Shown: positions 19,395-28,800, counted from the first letter of the stretch. The stretch: DNA of 64,000 bases from Actinomycetes bacterium (GCA_021827705.1 JAKAUQ010000034.1:1-64000), one strand, 5' to 3'. Notes: generated by a model from the letters alone, not told the origin. A program made the numbers and translations.

Positions 19395-21032
19395 GTGCGC
19401 CGCATCCGGGTCGTGGGGGCCGGCGTGCGCCGACTCTACGAGCGGGGCGCGACGAGCTTCGAGACGACGGTCAGCGCCCTGGAGCGGCGCTACACGCCCC
19501 TGGGCCGCTTCCGCCCCGGCCCGTTCGCCGGCTGGTCCTTCCTGTGGCAGCCGGCCCTGCTGGGTCTGGTCGCCATGAGCCTGATCCTGGCGGGCGGCTC
19601 CTTCACCAACTCACCCTTCAAGCTCGACATGGCCGGGACGTGGTTCTTCGGCGAGCCCTCGGCCAGCCCGGCGGGCACGCCGTCGATCACCAAGTACCTG
19701 GTGGCGGTGGTGCTGACCTACGGCGGACTGGTCTTGCTGATGCGGGTGTGGCTGCGCCTGGCCGAGGTGATGAAGATCCACCCCGGGGCCCCCCTGCGCC
19801 CGCTGTGGGTGATGCTGGTCTTGTGGAGCCTGCCGATGGTGGTGGCCCCCCCGATGTTCTCTCGCGACGTCTTCAGCTACGCCGCCCAGGGCGAGATGAC
19901 CAGCTACCACATCAGCCCCTACATCTACGGGCCCTTCACCCTGGGCTCGAGCCCGTACGTGAACCCGGTAGATCCCCTGTGGGGCAACGCCCCGGCCCCC
20001 TACGGTCCGCTGTTCTTGTTCCTGGACGGCACCATCACGCGCCTGAGTGGCCACAACGTGCTGGTCACGGTGCTGGTGCTACGGCTGCTCGAGGTGGCGG
20101 CCGTCGTCGGCATCGGCTACGGCGTGGCGATGCTGGCCCGTGGCCTCAAGCGGGACCCGGGCGAGGCCTTCGTGCTGGGCGCGCTGAACCCGCTGGTGCT
20201 GCTGACCCTGATCGGGGGGGCCCACAATGACGCGGCCATGACGGCGCTGCTCGTTCTCGGCGTGGCCCTGGCCGTGCGGGGCCGAACGTGGTGGGCCCTG
20301 GTCCTGTGCGCGGCGGCCACTGCGGTCAAGGCCCCCGCGGCGGTGGGCCTGGCCTTCGTCGCCTGGACCTGGCCGGGGATCGCCGCGACCGTGCGTGCGC
20401 GCGTCGTGCCGGCGCTGAAGGCCGGCGTGGTGCTAATCGCGACGCTCGTCGTCTCGACGTGGATGGCGGGCTTCGGCTTCGGGTGGGTGCGCAACCTCCT
20501 GTCTAACGGCACGGTGCGCTCGTGGGCCGCTCCGGCCACGGCGGTGGGGATGGCGCTGGGCAACGCCCTGCACGCCGTGGGCCTGGAGGCGATCTCGGTG
20601 CGCTCGGTGCTCTCGGTCACGCGGGTGAGCGGCCTGGCGGTGGCCGGCGGCATCACGCTGTGGCTCCTGTGGCGCAGTCAGGAGCGTGGCTGGGTGCGCT
20701 CGCTGGCCGTGGCGCTGCTCCTGATCGTCGAGCTCGGGCCGGTCGTCCAGCCCTGGTACCTGGCGTGGGGACTGATGCTGCTGGCGGCCAGCTACCGGGG
20801 CCGGGAGCACTTCTGGCTGCTCTTCTTGTCCATCACCGGCCCCTTCATCGGCCTGCCCGGGGGCCGACAGCTCCTGACCGGGCTGGCGCACGGGAACCCG
20901 CTGCTGCTGGCCGGTGCGGTGGCGGTCCTGGGTGGGGTGCTGGTGGTGCCCATGGGTCGCTGGACCCAGTGGTCGTGGGCCTCCGAGGTGTCCGCGCCGA
21001 CCGACGAGCTGGCGGTGGCGGCCGAGCGCTAG
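19395..21032 (+). CDS. MptB-like polyprenol-phosphomannose mannosyltransferase
   Basis: This ~545-residue protein with about a dozen membrane helices belongs to the actinobacterial GT-C family that uses polyprenyl-phosphomannose to extend alpha-1,6-mannan of lipomannan-like glycolipids. The extracytoplasmic acidic motif after helix 3 (FSRDVFSYAAQGEM) and the SPYIYGP segment match the MptA/MptB pattern, and a second conserved loop has GNAPAPYGPLFLF. The GTG start is chosen for the GAGAGGAG just upstream and because earlier codons run through the tRNA. Exact acceptor is unknown. The TAG stop overlaps the convergent acetyltransferase stop. Confidence 0.8.
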   Translation: MRRIRVVGAGVRRLYERGATSFETTVSALERRYTPLGRFRPGPFAGWSFLWQPALLGLVAMSLILAGGSFTNSPFKLDMAGTWFFGEPSASPAGTPSITKYLVAVVLTYGGLVLLMRVWLRLAEVMKIHPGAPLRPLWVMLVLWSLPMVVAPPMFSRDVFSYAAQGEMTSYHISPYIYGPFTLGSSPYVNPVDPLWGNAPAPYGPLFLFLDGTITRLSGHNVLVTVLVLRLLEVAAVVGIGYGVAMLARGLKRDPGEAFVLGALNPLVLLTLIGGAHNDAAMTALLVLGVALAVRGRTWWALVLCAAATAVKAPAAVGLAFVAWTWPGIAATVRARVVPALKAGVVLIATLVVSTWMAGFGFGWVRNLLSNGTVRSWAAPATAVGMALGNALHAVGLEAISVRSVLSVTRVSGLAVAGGITLWLLWRSQERGWVRSLAVALLLIVELGPVVQPWYLAWGLMLLAASYRGREHFWLLFLSITGPFIGLPGGRQLLTGLAHGNPLLLAGAVAVLGGVLVVPMGRWTQWSWASEVSAPTDELAVAAER

Positions 21033-21580
21033 GAGGCGGCGGCGCCCGGGCGCCCCGGCGTGCTCAAGACACGCTGGTACTCGACCACGTCCAGCCACTG
21101 GCCGTGTTTGCGGCCGACCTCGATCTCCGTTCCCACCAGGGTGAACCCGCACTTCTCGTGCAGGCGGATGGAGCCCTCGTTCTCGCCCACGATGCGGGCG
21201 ACCATGGCGTGGAACCCGGACTCCTGGGCTAGGGCGACCAGGGCCGTCAGCAGCCGCTCGCCCACCTGGCGACCTCGGGCCGCGCGGTGGACGTAGACCG
21301 AGTTCTCGACGGTGGTGGCGTAGGCCGGGCGGTTGCGGAACGGCGACACCACGGCGAAGCCGATGACCCGCTCGCCGCGCGCGCCCGGCGCGCCCACGAC
21401 ACCCTCATCGTCGATGGCGACCAGGCACGGGTGCGTCGCCCGGTGCTGCTCGATCCAGGCCTCCTGGTCGGCCCGCGACCGCGGAACCAGGTCGAAGGTG
21501 ACGGTCGTCTCGGTCACCTCGGGGTTGTAGATGGCCATGAGAGCCTCGGCGTCGGCCACCTCGACCAGCCGGATGCGCAT
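21029..21580 (-). CDS. GNAT-family N-acetyltransferase (phosphinothricin-acetyltransferase-like)
   Basis: This 183-residue acetyl-CoA-dependent transferase shows the GNAT core: an N-terminal IYNPEVTETTVTFD segment typical of the phosphinothricin/methionine-sulfone acetyltransferase group, VENSVYVHRAARGRQVGERLL (pyrophosphate-binding motif A) and a C-terminal LHEKCGFTLVGT. Substrates may be amino-acid analogues. The ATG is 6 bases after TACCCT (21587-21592, minus strand). Confidence 0.88.
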   Translation of the reverse strand: MRIRLVEVADAEALMAIYNPEVTETTVTFDLVPRSRADQEAWIEQHRATHPCLVAIDDEGVVGAPGARGERVIGFAVVSPFRNRPAYATTVENSVYVHRAARGRQVGERLLTALVALAQESGFHAMVARIVGENEGSIRLHEKCGFTLVGTEIEVGRKHGQWLDVVEYQRVLSTPGRPGAAAS

Positions 21581-21608
21581 GGGTCCAGGGTACTGGGCGC
21601 ACCCGGGG

Positions 21609-21637
21609 TGGAAGAGGTGCTGGGCACCAGGTAGACT
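21609..21637 (+). promoter_or_regulatory. promoter of tRNA-Thr/tRNA-Met/rpmG
   Basis: TGGAAG (21609-21614) and TAGACT (21632-21637) are separated by 17 bases, the same -35 and spacing as the tRNA-Tyr promoter. Confidence 0.45.
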
Positions 21638-21663
21638 TGCGCACTGCGTCGGCGACGGCGCGC

Positions 21664-21735
<72 letters not shown>

Positions 21736-21740
21736 CGCCA

Positions 21741-21817
21741 GGCGGCGTAGCTCAGGTGGTTAGAGCACACGGCTCATAATCGTGGTGTCGCGGGTTCGAC
21801 TCCCGCCGCCGCTACCA
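21741..21817 (+). tRNA. tRNA-Met (CAT), elongator type
   Basis: The acceptor GGCGGCG pairs with CGCCGCT (closing G-U), the anticodon stem CACGG/TCGTG encloses CTCATAA (anticodon CAT at 21775-21777), and ACCA is encoded at the 3' end. The initiator hallmarks (three G-C pairs in the anticodon stem, mismatched 1-72) are absent. A lysidine tRNA-Ile2 cannot be fully excluded, but the tRNA-Thr/Met/rpmG order supports elongator Met. Confidence 0.92.
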
Positions 21818-21839
21818 GGCATGCGACAGGAGAGGAGCG

Positions 21840-22004
21840 ATGGCCAAGAACGAGAAGCGGGTCCAGGTCACCCTGGCGTGCGAGGAGTGCAAGCGGCGCA
21901 ACTACATCACCATGAAGAACAAGGTGAACGACCGCGAGCGCATCGAGATGCGCAAGTACTGCCGGTTCGACCGGCGCCACACGATGCACAAGGAGACCCG
22001 CTAG
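21840..22004 (+). CDS. rpmG: 50S ribosomal protein L33
   Basis: This 54-residue protein of the large subunit has the L33 signature RNYITMKNK and ends HTMHKETR. Three of the four zinc-ligand cysteines of the C+ form are present (Cys14, Cys17, Cys41); the fourth is Asp44, so zinc binding may be altered. AGGAGAGGAG precedes the ATG. It lies between tRNA-Met and tRNA-Trp, as is usual in actinobacteria, but the hadABC genes seen there in mycolic-acid producers are absent. Confidence 0.95.
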   Translation: MAKNEKRVQVTLACEECKRRNYITMKNKVNDRERIEMRKYCRFDRRHTMHKETR

Positions 22005-22055
22005 AGGTCCCGGCTCCCGGGGTGGTAGGCTGGACTCCCTTGACCGACAGGTCGA

Positions 22056-22128
22056 AGGGCAGTGGCTCAATTGGTAGAGCACCGGTCTCCAAAACCGGGG
22101 GTTGGGGGTTCGAGTCCCTCCTGCCCTG
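22056..22128 (+). tRNA. tRNA-Trp (CCA)
   Basis: The acceptor AGGGCAG/CTGCCCT, anticodon stem CCGGT/ACCGG with loop CTCCAAA (anticodon CCA at 22089-22091) and T arm GGGGG/CCCTC are intact. Discriminator G; no encoded CCA. A TAGGCT element at 22026-22031 is the likely -10. Confidence 0.97.
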
Positions 22129-22155
22129 CTCGGGGTGGGACGTGAGGAAGACGAG

Positions 22156-22452
22156 ATGAACCGCGAACAGAAGCGACTCATGCAGCGACAGGGCCAGTTG
22201 GGCACCGAGGGCACCTCGGCGCGGCGGACCACGTCGGCCCAGGACCTGCAGCGCCGGCGCGCCGAGCGCACCCACACCGGCCAGTTCGTGCGCGAGGTGC
22301 GCGAGGAGATGCGCCAGGTGGCCTGGCCCAAGCGCCCCGAGGTCATCAACTACACCTCGATCGTCTTTGGCGTCCTGGTCTTCATGACGGCGCTGATCTT
22401 CGGCCTGGGGGCGGGCTTCTCCCGGTTCGTGACCTTCTTCTTCCAGCGGTGA
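22156..22452 (+). CDS. secE: preprotein translocase subunit SecE
   Basis: SecE clamps SecY in the membrane channel. The 98-residue protein has a basic, Arg/Gln-rich N-terminus, the amphipathic segment FVREVREEMRQVAWPKRPEV typical of SecE, and one C-terminal membrane helix (about 70-93). The start at the MNREQK methionine is preferred; earlier codons overlap tRNA-Trp. nusG follows with a GTGA overlap. Confidence 0.95.
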   Translation: MNREQKRLMQRQGQLGTEGTSARRTTSAQDLQRRRAERTHTGQFVREVREEMRQVAWPKRPEVINYTSIVFGVLVFMTALIFGLGAGFSRFVTFFFQR

Positions 22453-23084
22453 GCATGAGCGACCTGTCCGTCCCCGACCACGACGAGCTCGACGTCGAGC
22501 TGATCGAGGCGCCCCCCGAGGTGGAGAGCGCCTTTGACCGGCCCGGGCGTTGGTACATCGTGCACACCTTCGCCGGCCACGAGCAAAAGGTGATCGGCGC
22601 GCTGAACAACATCGTCAAGAGCCGCGACCTGGGCGACCGGATCTACGAGGTCTACCTGCCCGAAGAGGACGTCACCGAGTTCAAGGGTGGCAAGAAGGTC
22701 ACGGTCTCCCGGCGGGTCTTCCCCAGCTACCTGCTGGTGCGCTGCGAGCCCGACCCGGAGATCTTCTACGTGATCGGCTCGACTCCCGGGGTGACTGGCT
22801 TCGTGGGCGCCGAGAAGACGCGACCGACGGCGCTCACCCGCCAGGAAGTCGACAACATCATCCGGCCCCACGTCGAGGGCGTCGAGGTGGTGCCCAAGCG
22901 GCGCGGTCCCACCCACGAGTTCGAGATCAACGACACCGTGCAGATCAAGTCGGGTCCCTTCGCGACGTTCTCGGGCCACGTGGCCGAGATCAACGAGGAC
23001 CAGCTCAAGGTCAAGGTGCTGGTCGACATCTTCGGCCGGGAGACCCCCGTGGAGCTCGACTTCACGCAGGTCACGAAGCTCTAA
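22449..23084 (+). CDS. nusG: transcription termination/antitermination factor NusG
   Basis: NusG binds RNA polymerase and Rho and links transcription to translation. The 211 residues have an acidic N-terminal extension, the NGN domain (about 35-150; [14 protein letters not shown]) and a KOW domain (about 160-210; [13 protein letters not shown]). The GTG overlaps the secE stop; an ATG two codons later (22455) is the alternative start. Confidence 0.96.
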   Translation: MSMSDLSVPDHDELDVELIEAPPEVESAFDRPGRWYIVHTFAGHEQKVIGALNNIVKSRDLGDRIYEVYLPEEDVTEFKGGKKVTVSRRVFPSYLLVRCEPDPEIFYVIGSTPGVTGFVGAEKTRPTALTRQEVDNIIRPHVEGVEVVPKRRGPTHEFEINDTVQIKSGPFATFSGHVAEINEDQLKVKVLVDIFGRETPVELDFTQVTKL

Positions 23085-23101
23085 GCAAGGAGAGGACAGG
23101 C

Positions 23102-23527
23102 ATGGCCAAGAAGGTCACCGCCGTGGTGAAGATCCAGCTGGACGCTGGCGCGGCGACACCCGCCCCGCCGGTGGGCACGGCCCTGGGGCCCCACGGAATC
23201 CAGACGATGGAGTTCTGCAAGCAGTACAACGCGGCCACCGAGTCGATGCGCGGCACCGTGATCCCCGTGGAGATCACCATCTACGAGGACCGCAGCTTCA
23301 CCTTCGTGCTCAAGACGCCGCCGACGCCGGTGCTGCTGCGCCAGGCCGCGGGGCTGCCCAAGGGCGCCAAGACCGCGGGCCGCGAGACGGTCGCCTCGAT
23401 CACCGACGCCCAGGTCGCCGAGATCGCGTCGACCAAGCTGAAGGACCTGAACACCGACGACCTCGACATGGCCAAGCGCCAGGTGGCGGGCACCGCGCGC
23501 TCCATGGGCATCGCGGTGGTGGGGTAG
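23102..23527 (+). CDS. rplK: 50S ribosomal protein L11
   Basis: L11 (141 residues) forms the GTPase-associated centre with 23S rRNA and is the docking site for RelA and thiopeptides. The N-terminal domain shows the [11 protein letters not shown] segment and the C-terminal RNA-binding domain [24 protein letters not shown] precedes the ATG 6 bases upstream. It is cotranscribed with rplA. Confidence 0.97.
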   Translation: MAKKVTAVVKIQLDAGAATPAPPVGTALGPHGIQTMEFCKQYNAATESMRGTVIPVEITIYEDRSFTFVLKTPPTPVLLRQAAGLPKGAKTAGRETVASITDAQVAEIASTKLKDLNTDDLDMAKRQVAGTARSMGIAVVG

Positions 23528-23536
23528 GAGAGCACT

Positions 23537-24253
23537 GTGAAGCACGGCAAGAAGTACACCAACGCCCTGGCCCAGGTCGATCGCACGTCGCAACTGACGG
23601 TCGCTGAGGCCATCGAGAAGGTCAAGGCGATCGCCTCGGCCGGCTTCGACGAGACCGTCGAGCTGGCCGTGCGCCTGGGGGTCGACCCCCGGCGCGCCGA
23701 GCAGATCGTGCGGGGCACTCTCTCGCTGCCGGCCGGCACCGGCAAGACCAACCGCATCGTCGTGTTCGCCGCCGGTGAGGCGGCCCAGGAGGCGCGCGAC
23801 GCTGGGGCCGACGAGGTCGGCGCCGACGACCTGGTGGCCCGGGTGGCCGGCGGGTTCTTGGACTTTGACGTGGCCATCGCCACCCCGGACCTGATGGGCA
23901 AGGTCGGGTCGCTGGGCCGGGTCCTCGGTCCGCGCGGGCTCATGCCCAACCCCAAGACCGGCACCGTGACGATGGACGTCGCCAAGGCGGTCACCGAGTT
24001 CAAGGGCGGACGCGTGGAGTACCGCACCGACAAGGTCGGCAACGTCCAGCTGCGCGTGGGCAAGGTGAGCTTCGCCTCGGCGGACCTGTCGCGCAACGTG
24101 CACGCGGTGCTCGAAGAGCTGGTACGCGTCAAGCCGGCCAGCGCCAAGGGTCGCTACCTGCTGGGCGTGACCCTCTCGTCGACCATGGGCCCCGGGGTCA
24201 AGATCGACCCGACCCACGCCCGCGAGCTCGACGAGGTCGCTTCGCCCGCCTGA
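23537..24253 (+). CDS. rplA: 50S ribosomal protein L1
   Basis: L1 (238 residues) forms the mobile stalk that guides tRNA out of the E site and usually represses its own mRNA. The conserved GRVLGPRGLMPNPKTGTV signature and the terminal SSTMGPGVKID are present. The GTG start has GGAG at 23527-23530 ahead of it, 10 bases after rplK. Confidence 0.97.
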   Translation: MKHGKKYTNALAQVDRTSQLTVAEAIEKVKAIASAGFDETVELAVRLGVDPRRAEQIVRGTLSLPAGTGKTNRIVVFAAGEAAQEARDAGADEVGADDLVARVAGGFLDFDVAIATPDLMGKVGSLGRVLGPRGLMPNPKTGTVTMDVAKAVTEFKGGRVEYRTDKVGNVQLRVGKVSFASADLSRNVHAVLEELVRVKPASAKGRYLLGVTLSSTMGPGVKIDPTHARELDEVASPA

Positions 24254-24254
24254 G

Positions 24255-24284
24255 TTGCGGGCACCCGGGGCCAGCCAGTAGGCT
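24255..24284 (+). promoter_or_regulatory. promoter of rplJ-rplL
   Basis: TTGCGG (24255-24260) and TAGGCT (24279-24284) with an 18-base spacer, the layout shared by the other ribosomal promoters here. It starts a transcript with a leader of about 145 bases. Confidence 0.65.
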
Positions 24285-24290
24285 GTCCCT

Positions 24291-24434
24291 TCGCGCCGCC
24301 AGGCGCCACAGTCGCAAGTCGCCGAAGACATCCGGTGGGGAAACCCGTAATGGACCGTTGGTCCGCCTGACGAGGGATGGGAGCTCCTCTGGATGTCACG
24401 GCCCGATCCGGACCGCGTCCGGGAGAGGAGCACC
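24291..24434 (+). ncRNA. ribosomal protein L10 leader (candidate)
   Basis: This is the untranslated leader before rplJ, where many bacteria have the L10/L7-L12 autoregulatory element. It contains GGACC-gtt-GGTCC (about 24352-24364), CCGGAC-cgc-GTCCGG (24408-24422) and, most telling, GCTCCTCT at 24383-24390, perfectly complementary to AGAGGAGC at 24424-24431, which holds the rplJ Shine-Dalgarno. L10 binding to the upstream part could switch this pairing. The exact L10 site was not mapped. Confidence 0.6.
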
Positions 24435-25145
24435 ATGGCCACCGCCCACGCTGACAAGGCCGCCGTCGTCGAGGAGGTCGCCGCGCGCGCCCACGCGACG
24501 GCCACCGCCGTGGTGACCCAGTATCGCGGGCTCACCGTCGCCCAGATCTCGACCCTGCGCCGCCGCCTGCGGGCGCTGGGCGCGGACTACAAGGTGTTCA
24601 AGAACACCCTGGTGCGCCGGGCCATCGTCGGCACGGCCATCGAGCCGCTGACCGGCTACCTCGAGGGGCCGACCGCCATCGCGTTCGTGGACGGCGACGT
24701 CTCGGCCGTGGCCAAGGCGCTGCGCGACTTCACCAAGGAGGCTCCGGCTCTCGTCGTCAAGGGCGGCGTGCTCGACGGGCACGCGCTGACCCCGGCCGAT
24801 CTGGTGGCCCTGGCCGATCTGCCCAGCCGCGAGGTGCTGCTCGCCCAGGTGGCCGGGATGCTGGCCGCGCCGATGCGCACCCTGGCTGGCCTGCTGCAGG
24901 CCCTGCCCCAGAACCTCGCCTACGGGCTGGCCGCCCTGCGCGACGCGCGCGGCGGGGTTCCGGCGTCCGAGGTCGAGGTGGCCCCAGCCGCTGACGAGCC
25001 CGCCGGCGGCGCCGAGGCCGAGGTCGAAGTCGAGGTGGTCCCGGCCGCGGAGGAGCCCGCCGGCGGCGCCCCCGAGGTCGCAGCCGAGGTCGAGGTGGCC
25101 GACGCTGCCGCGCCGAGCGCCGAGCCCACCGACGCGGCCTCCTAG
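24435..25145 (+). CDS. rplJ: 50S ribosomal protein L10
   Basis: L10 anchors the L7/L12 dimers at the ribosomal stalk. The conserved core (about 1-170) has TAVVTQYRGLTV, ADYKVFKNTLVRRA and the C-terminal L7/L12-binding helix. At 236 residues it is about 60 longer than usual: the tail is Ala/Glu/Val/Pro-rich with a 19-residue repeat. The start with MATAHADK has AGAGGAG in front and follows the L10 leader. It is cotranscribed with rplL. Confidence 0.96.
   Translation: MATAHADKAAVVEEVAARAHATATAVVTQYRGLTVAQISTLRRRLRALGADYKVFKNTLVRRAIVGTAIEPLTGYLEGPTAIAFVDGDVSAVAKALRDFTKEAPALVVKGGVLDGHALTPADLVALADLPSREVLLAQVAGMLAAPMRTLAGLLQALPQNLAYGLAALRDARGGVPASEVEVAPAADEPAGGAEAEVEVEVVPAAEEPAGGAPEVAAEVEVADAAAPSAEPTDAAS
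24972..25085 (+). repeat. 57-bp (19-residue) imperfect tandem repeat in the rplJ tail
   Basis: Units at 24972-25028 and 25029-25085 encode VEVAPAADEPAGGA and VEVVPAAEEPAGGA at the same phase, with acidic filler after each. The repeat keeps the reading frame and lengthens a disordered acidic tail. Confidence 0.75.
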
Positions 25146-25186
25146 ACCGCACCCGTCCACATCAAGATCACAACTAAAGGAGCATC

Positions 25187-25576
25187 ATGGGTTCACTGAC
25201 CAAGGAGCAGATTCTCGACGGCATCGCTGAGCTGTCGGTGATCGAGCTGAGCGAGCTGCTCAAGTCCTTCGAGGAGAAGTTCGGGGTCTCAGCCGCGGCT
25301 CCCGTGGCCGTCGCGGCTCCCGCTGCGGGCGGGAACGGCGCCGAGGCCGAGGCGGTCGAGGAGAAGAGCGACTTCGACGTCATCCTCGTGAGTGGCGGTG
25401 AGAAGAAGATCCAGGTCATCAAGGAGGTTCGCACCCTGACGAGCCTCGGCCTCAAGGAGGCCAAGGACCTGGTCGACGGCGCCCCCAAGCCCGTCCTGGA
25501 GAAGGTTTCCAAGGCCGACGCCGAGAAGGCCAAGGCGGCCCTCGAGGGCGCCGGCGCCACCGTCGAGCTCAAGTAG
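25187..25576 (+). CDS. rplL: 50S ribosomal protein L7/L12
   Basis: This stalk protein recruits elongation-factor GTPases. The 129 residues show the N-terminal dimerisation helices, an Ala/Pro/Gly hinge (about 40-57), and the C-terminal factor-binding domain with [27 protein letters not shown] precedes the ATG. A perfect 13-bp hairpin follows the stop. Confidence 0.97.
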   Translation: MGSLTKEQILDGIAELSVIELSELLKSFEEKFGVSAAAPVAVAAPAAGGNGAEAEAVEEKSDFDVILVSGGEKKIQVIKEVRTLTSLGLKEAKDLVDGAPKPVLEKVSKADAEKAKAALEGAGATVELK

Positions 25577-25584
25577 GCCCGCGC

Positions 25585-25613
25585 GGGGCGGCGGGGCTCG
25601 GCCCCGCCGCCCC
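25585..25613 (+). terminator. strong hairpin after rplL
   Basis: A perfect 13-bp stem of G/C pairs (25585-25597 with 25601-25613) closes on the loop TCG right after rplL. There is no U-tract. It is likely an attenuator or partial terminator that lowers rpoBC relative to the stalk proteins. Confidence 0.6.
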
Positions 25614-25624
25614 CGCCGGGGTAC

Positions 25625-25653
25625 TTGACCCCGGCACGGAAGTTGCCTATGGT
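25625..25653 (+). promoter_or_regulatory. rpoB promoter P1
   Basis: TTGACC (25625-25630), a 17-base spacer and TATGGT (25648-25653), about 180 bases before rpoB. This is the most consensus-like -35 in the window. Confidence 0.6.
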
Positions 25654-25693
25654 AGCGCCAGCCGCTTGGCGGCTGGGCGTCCTGTGGTGACGC

Positions 25694-25728
25694 CCTACTT
25701 GCGTGTCGGCGCAAGTAGGCACTAGACT
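25694..25728 (+). promoter_or_regulatory. rpoB promoter P2 with an inverted repeat across its spacer
   Basis: TTGCGT (25699-25704) and TAGACT (25723-25728) are 18 bases apart. A perfect 10-bp inverted repeat, CCTACTTGCG (25694-25703) and its complement (25710-25719), with a 6-base centre covers the -35 and most of the spacer. It could be a regulator's operator or, in transcripts from P1, an RNA hairpin. About 100 bases of leader follow. Confidence 0.5.
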
Positions 25729-25832
25729 CGGTAAACCGTGCCCCTGCGTCCCGCTTCGTCGTCCCCAAACGTCGCCGTGGATGCCGCCTGGCCGGTTTCG
25801 CCTGGTTCGCCCACCTATCGGAGGATTGACCG

Positions 25833-28800
25833 TTGACGCCACGGATCAGCAGCCCGGACCGCTTCAGCTTCTCCGCCCTGGGCGAGGCCTACCCTCTGCC
25901 CGATCTCCTCGAGATCCAGCGGGACAGCTTCGACTACTTCATGCGCGACGGGCTCCGGGAGGCCTTCGCGTCGATCTCGCCGATTACCGACTTCACGGGC
26001 CGCCTGAGCCTGGAGCTGGAGTACGACCCCGACGACGCGGACCTCAAGAGCCCGCCGAAGTTCACCGTCGAGGAGTGCCGCCAGCGCGCCACGACCTACT
26101 CCCAGCCGGTCTTCGTGCGCGCCCGCTTCTTGAATGCCGAGACGGGCGAGATCAAGGAGCAGACGGTCTTCATGGGGGACTTCCCCATCATGACCGAGCA
26201 GGGGACCTTCATCATCAATGGGACCGAGCGCGTGGTCGTCAGCCAGCTCGTGCGCTCGCCGGGCGTGCTGTTCCAGCCCGGCAAGGACGACAAGGTCGCC
26301 TTCGAGGGAACCATCCACCCCAGCCGCGGCGAGTGGCTCCAGGTGGACCTGGAGGAGAAGCGCAACAAGGCCGCCAACGCCGGGGCGCGCATCGCGCGCA
26401 AGCGCCGCGTCTCGATCTTCACGCTGCTGCGGGCGCTGGACACCGCAATCGATGAGGCGTTCTTCGAGAAGTTCGTCGCGCATTTCGACTTCCTCGACGA
26501 CCAGTACCGCGCGGACTGGAAGAAGGCCCACCTCGAGATCCAGCGCCACATGGAGAAGCACGGCATCGAGGACTCGCCCGAGGGCTTCCAGCGCGCCAGC
26601 CAGGAGACGGCCTGGCTCGAGATCTACCGCCGGGCCCGGCCCGGCGAGGTGCAGACCGTGGAGGCGGCGCGCCAGTACTTCGAGGGCGCCTTCTTCTCCG
26701 AGAAGCGCTACGACCTGTCCCGGGTGGGCCGCTACAAGCTGGACCGCAAGCTCGGTGCCGAGCTCGTGCGCAACGTGGAGCTGTTCGGCGACGTGCTCGA
26801 GCAGCCCCACGCGGAGCTCTTTGTGCTGGCCAAGGCCGAGGTCCTGGCGGCGGCGACCTACCTGCTGAACCTGGCCCGCGACCGCACGGCCAAGGACACC
26901 GACTACCACATCGACGACCAGGACCACTTCGCCAATCGCCGCATCCGCAGCGTGGGCGAGCTGATCCAGAACGCCCTGCGCACGGGCCTGTCGCGCATGG
27001 AGCGCGTGGTCCGCGAGCGCATGAACACCCAGGACGTCGAGGCCATCGCGCCCCAGACCCTGATCAACATCCGTCCGGTGATGTCGGCAATCAAGGAGTT
27101 CTTCGCGACCTCCCAGCTGAGTCAGTTCATGGACCAGAACAACCCCCTGTCGGGCCTCACGCACAAGCGCCGTCTGTCGGCGCTGGGGCCCGGCGGCCTC
27201 TCGCGCGAGCGCGCGGGCCTCGAGGTGCGCGACGTGCACTCCTCGCACTACGGGCGCATGTGCCCCATCGAGACGCCTGAGGGTCCCAACGTCGGCCTCA
27301 TCGGGTATCTCGCCAACTACGCGCGGATCAACGAGTACGGCTTCATCGAGACGCCCTACCGGGTCGTGGAGGGCGGTCGGGTGACCGGCGAGGTCCGTTA
27401 CTTCACCGCCGACGAGGAGGAGCGCTTCGTCATCGCCCAGGCCAACACCGAGATCGGCGAGGACGGCAGCATCAAGGCCGACCGGGTCCTGGTGCGCCGC
27501 GGTCCGATCGGGACCGGCGTGCGCGTGGGCGCGGCCTCGCGCTCCTCGTCGACCACCTCGGAGATCGACTTCGTCGCACCCGACGAGGTCGAGCTGATGG
27601 ACGTGTCGACGCGCCAGATCATCTCGGTGGCCACCTCGCTGATCCCCTTCGTCGAGCACGACGACGCCCAGCGGGCGCTGATGGGCGCCAACATGCAGAA
27701 GCAGGCCGTGCCCCTGGTGAGCCCGGAGGCCCCCTTCGTGGGCACCGGCATGGAGCTGCGGGCGGCCCTGGACTCGGGCGATGTGCTGGTCGCCGAGGGC
27801 GACGGCGTGGTCCGCTCGGTGAGCGGGGACCGGATCCTCGTCGAGTACGAGCGCAGCGCGGTGGACCGCTACGGGCGGCCGCTGGGCAAGAAGACCTACA
27901 CACTCAACAAGTTCCGGCGCTCCAACCAGGACACCTCGATCAACCAGAAGCCCCTAGTGTTCGGGGGCGAGACGGTGAGCACCGGTGACCTGCTGGCCGA
28001 TGGCACCTCCACCTCGCGCGGCGAGCTGGCGCTGGGCAAGAACCTGCTGGTGGCCTACATGCCGTGGGAGGGCTACAACTACGAGGACGCCATCATCATC
28101 TCGGAGCGCCTGGTGCGCGACGACGTGCTGACCTCGATCCACGTCAAGGAGTACGAGATCGACGCGCGGGACACCAAGTTGGGTCCCGAGGAGATCACCC
28201 GCGACATCCCGAACCTGCCCGACGACATCCTGGCCGACCTGGACGATCGCGGCATCGTGCGCATCGGGGCCGAGGTCGAGCCCGGCGACATCCTGGTGGG
28301 CAAGGTGACCCCGAAGGGCGAGACCGAGCAGTCTCCCGAGGAGCGCCTGCTGCGCGCCATCTTCGGCGAGAAGGCCCGCGAGGTGCGCGACACCTCCCTC
28401 AAGGTGCCCCACGGCGAGTCGGGCAAGGTCATCGACGTCAAGGTGTACAGCCGCGACGAGGACCACGAGATGCAGCCCGGCGTCAACCAGCTGGTCAAGG
28501 TGTACGTCGCCCAGAAGCGCAAGATCGCCGAGGGCGACAAGCTGGCCGGCCGCCACGGGAACAAGGGCGTCATCTCGCGCATCCTGCCCGAGGAGGACAT
28601 GCCCTACCTGGCCGACGGGACGCCGGTCGACATCATCTTGTCGCCCCTCGGCGTGCCCAGCCGCATGAACGTGGGCCAGATCCTCGAGAGCCACCTGGGC
28701 TACGCCGCCCGCTACGGCTGGAGCGGCGTCGAGGTCAACCCGGCGGTGGGGACCTCGGGCCACGACGACCAGTACGAGAGCGGCGGCCGCCCCTACCGCA

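Noticed and set aside
26987-27300. Rifampicin-resistance substitution in rpoB
   Set aside because: The classic positions all carry the sensitive residues.
25815-27659. 614-residue open frame antisense to rpoB
   Set aside because: High-GC shadow frame; no domain, and the sense gene is rpoB.
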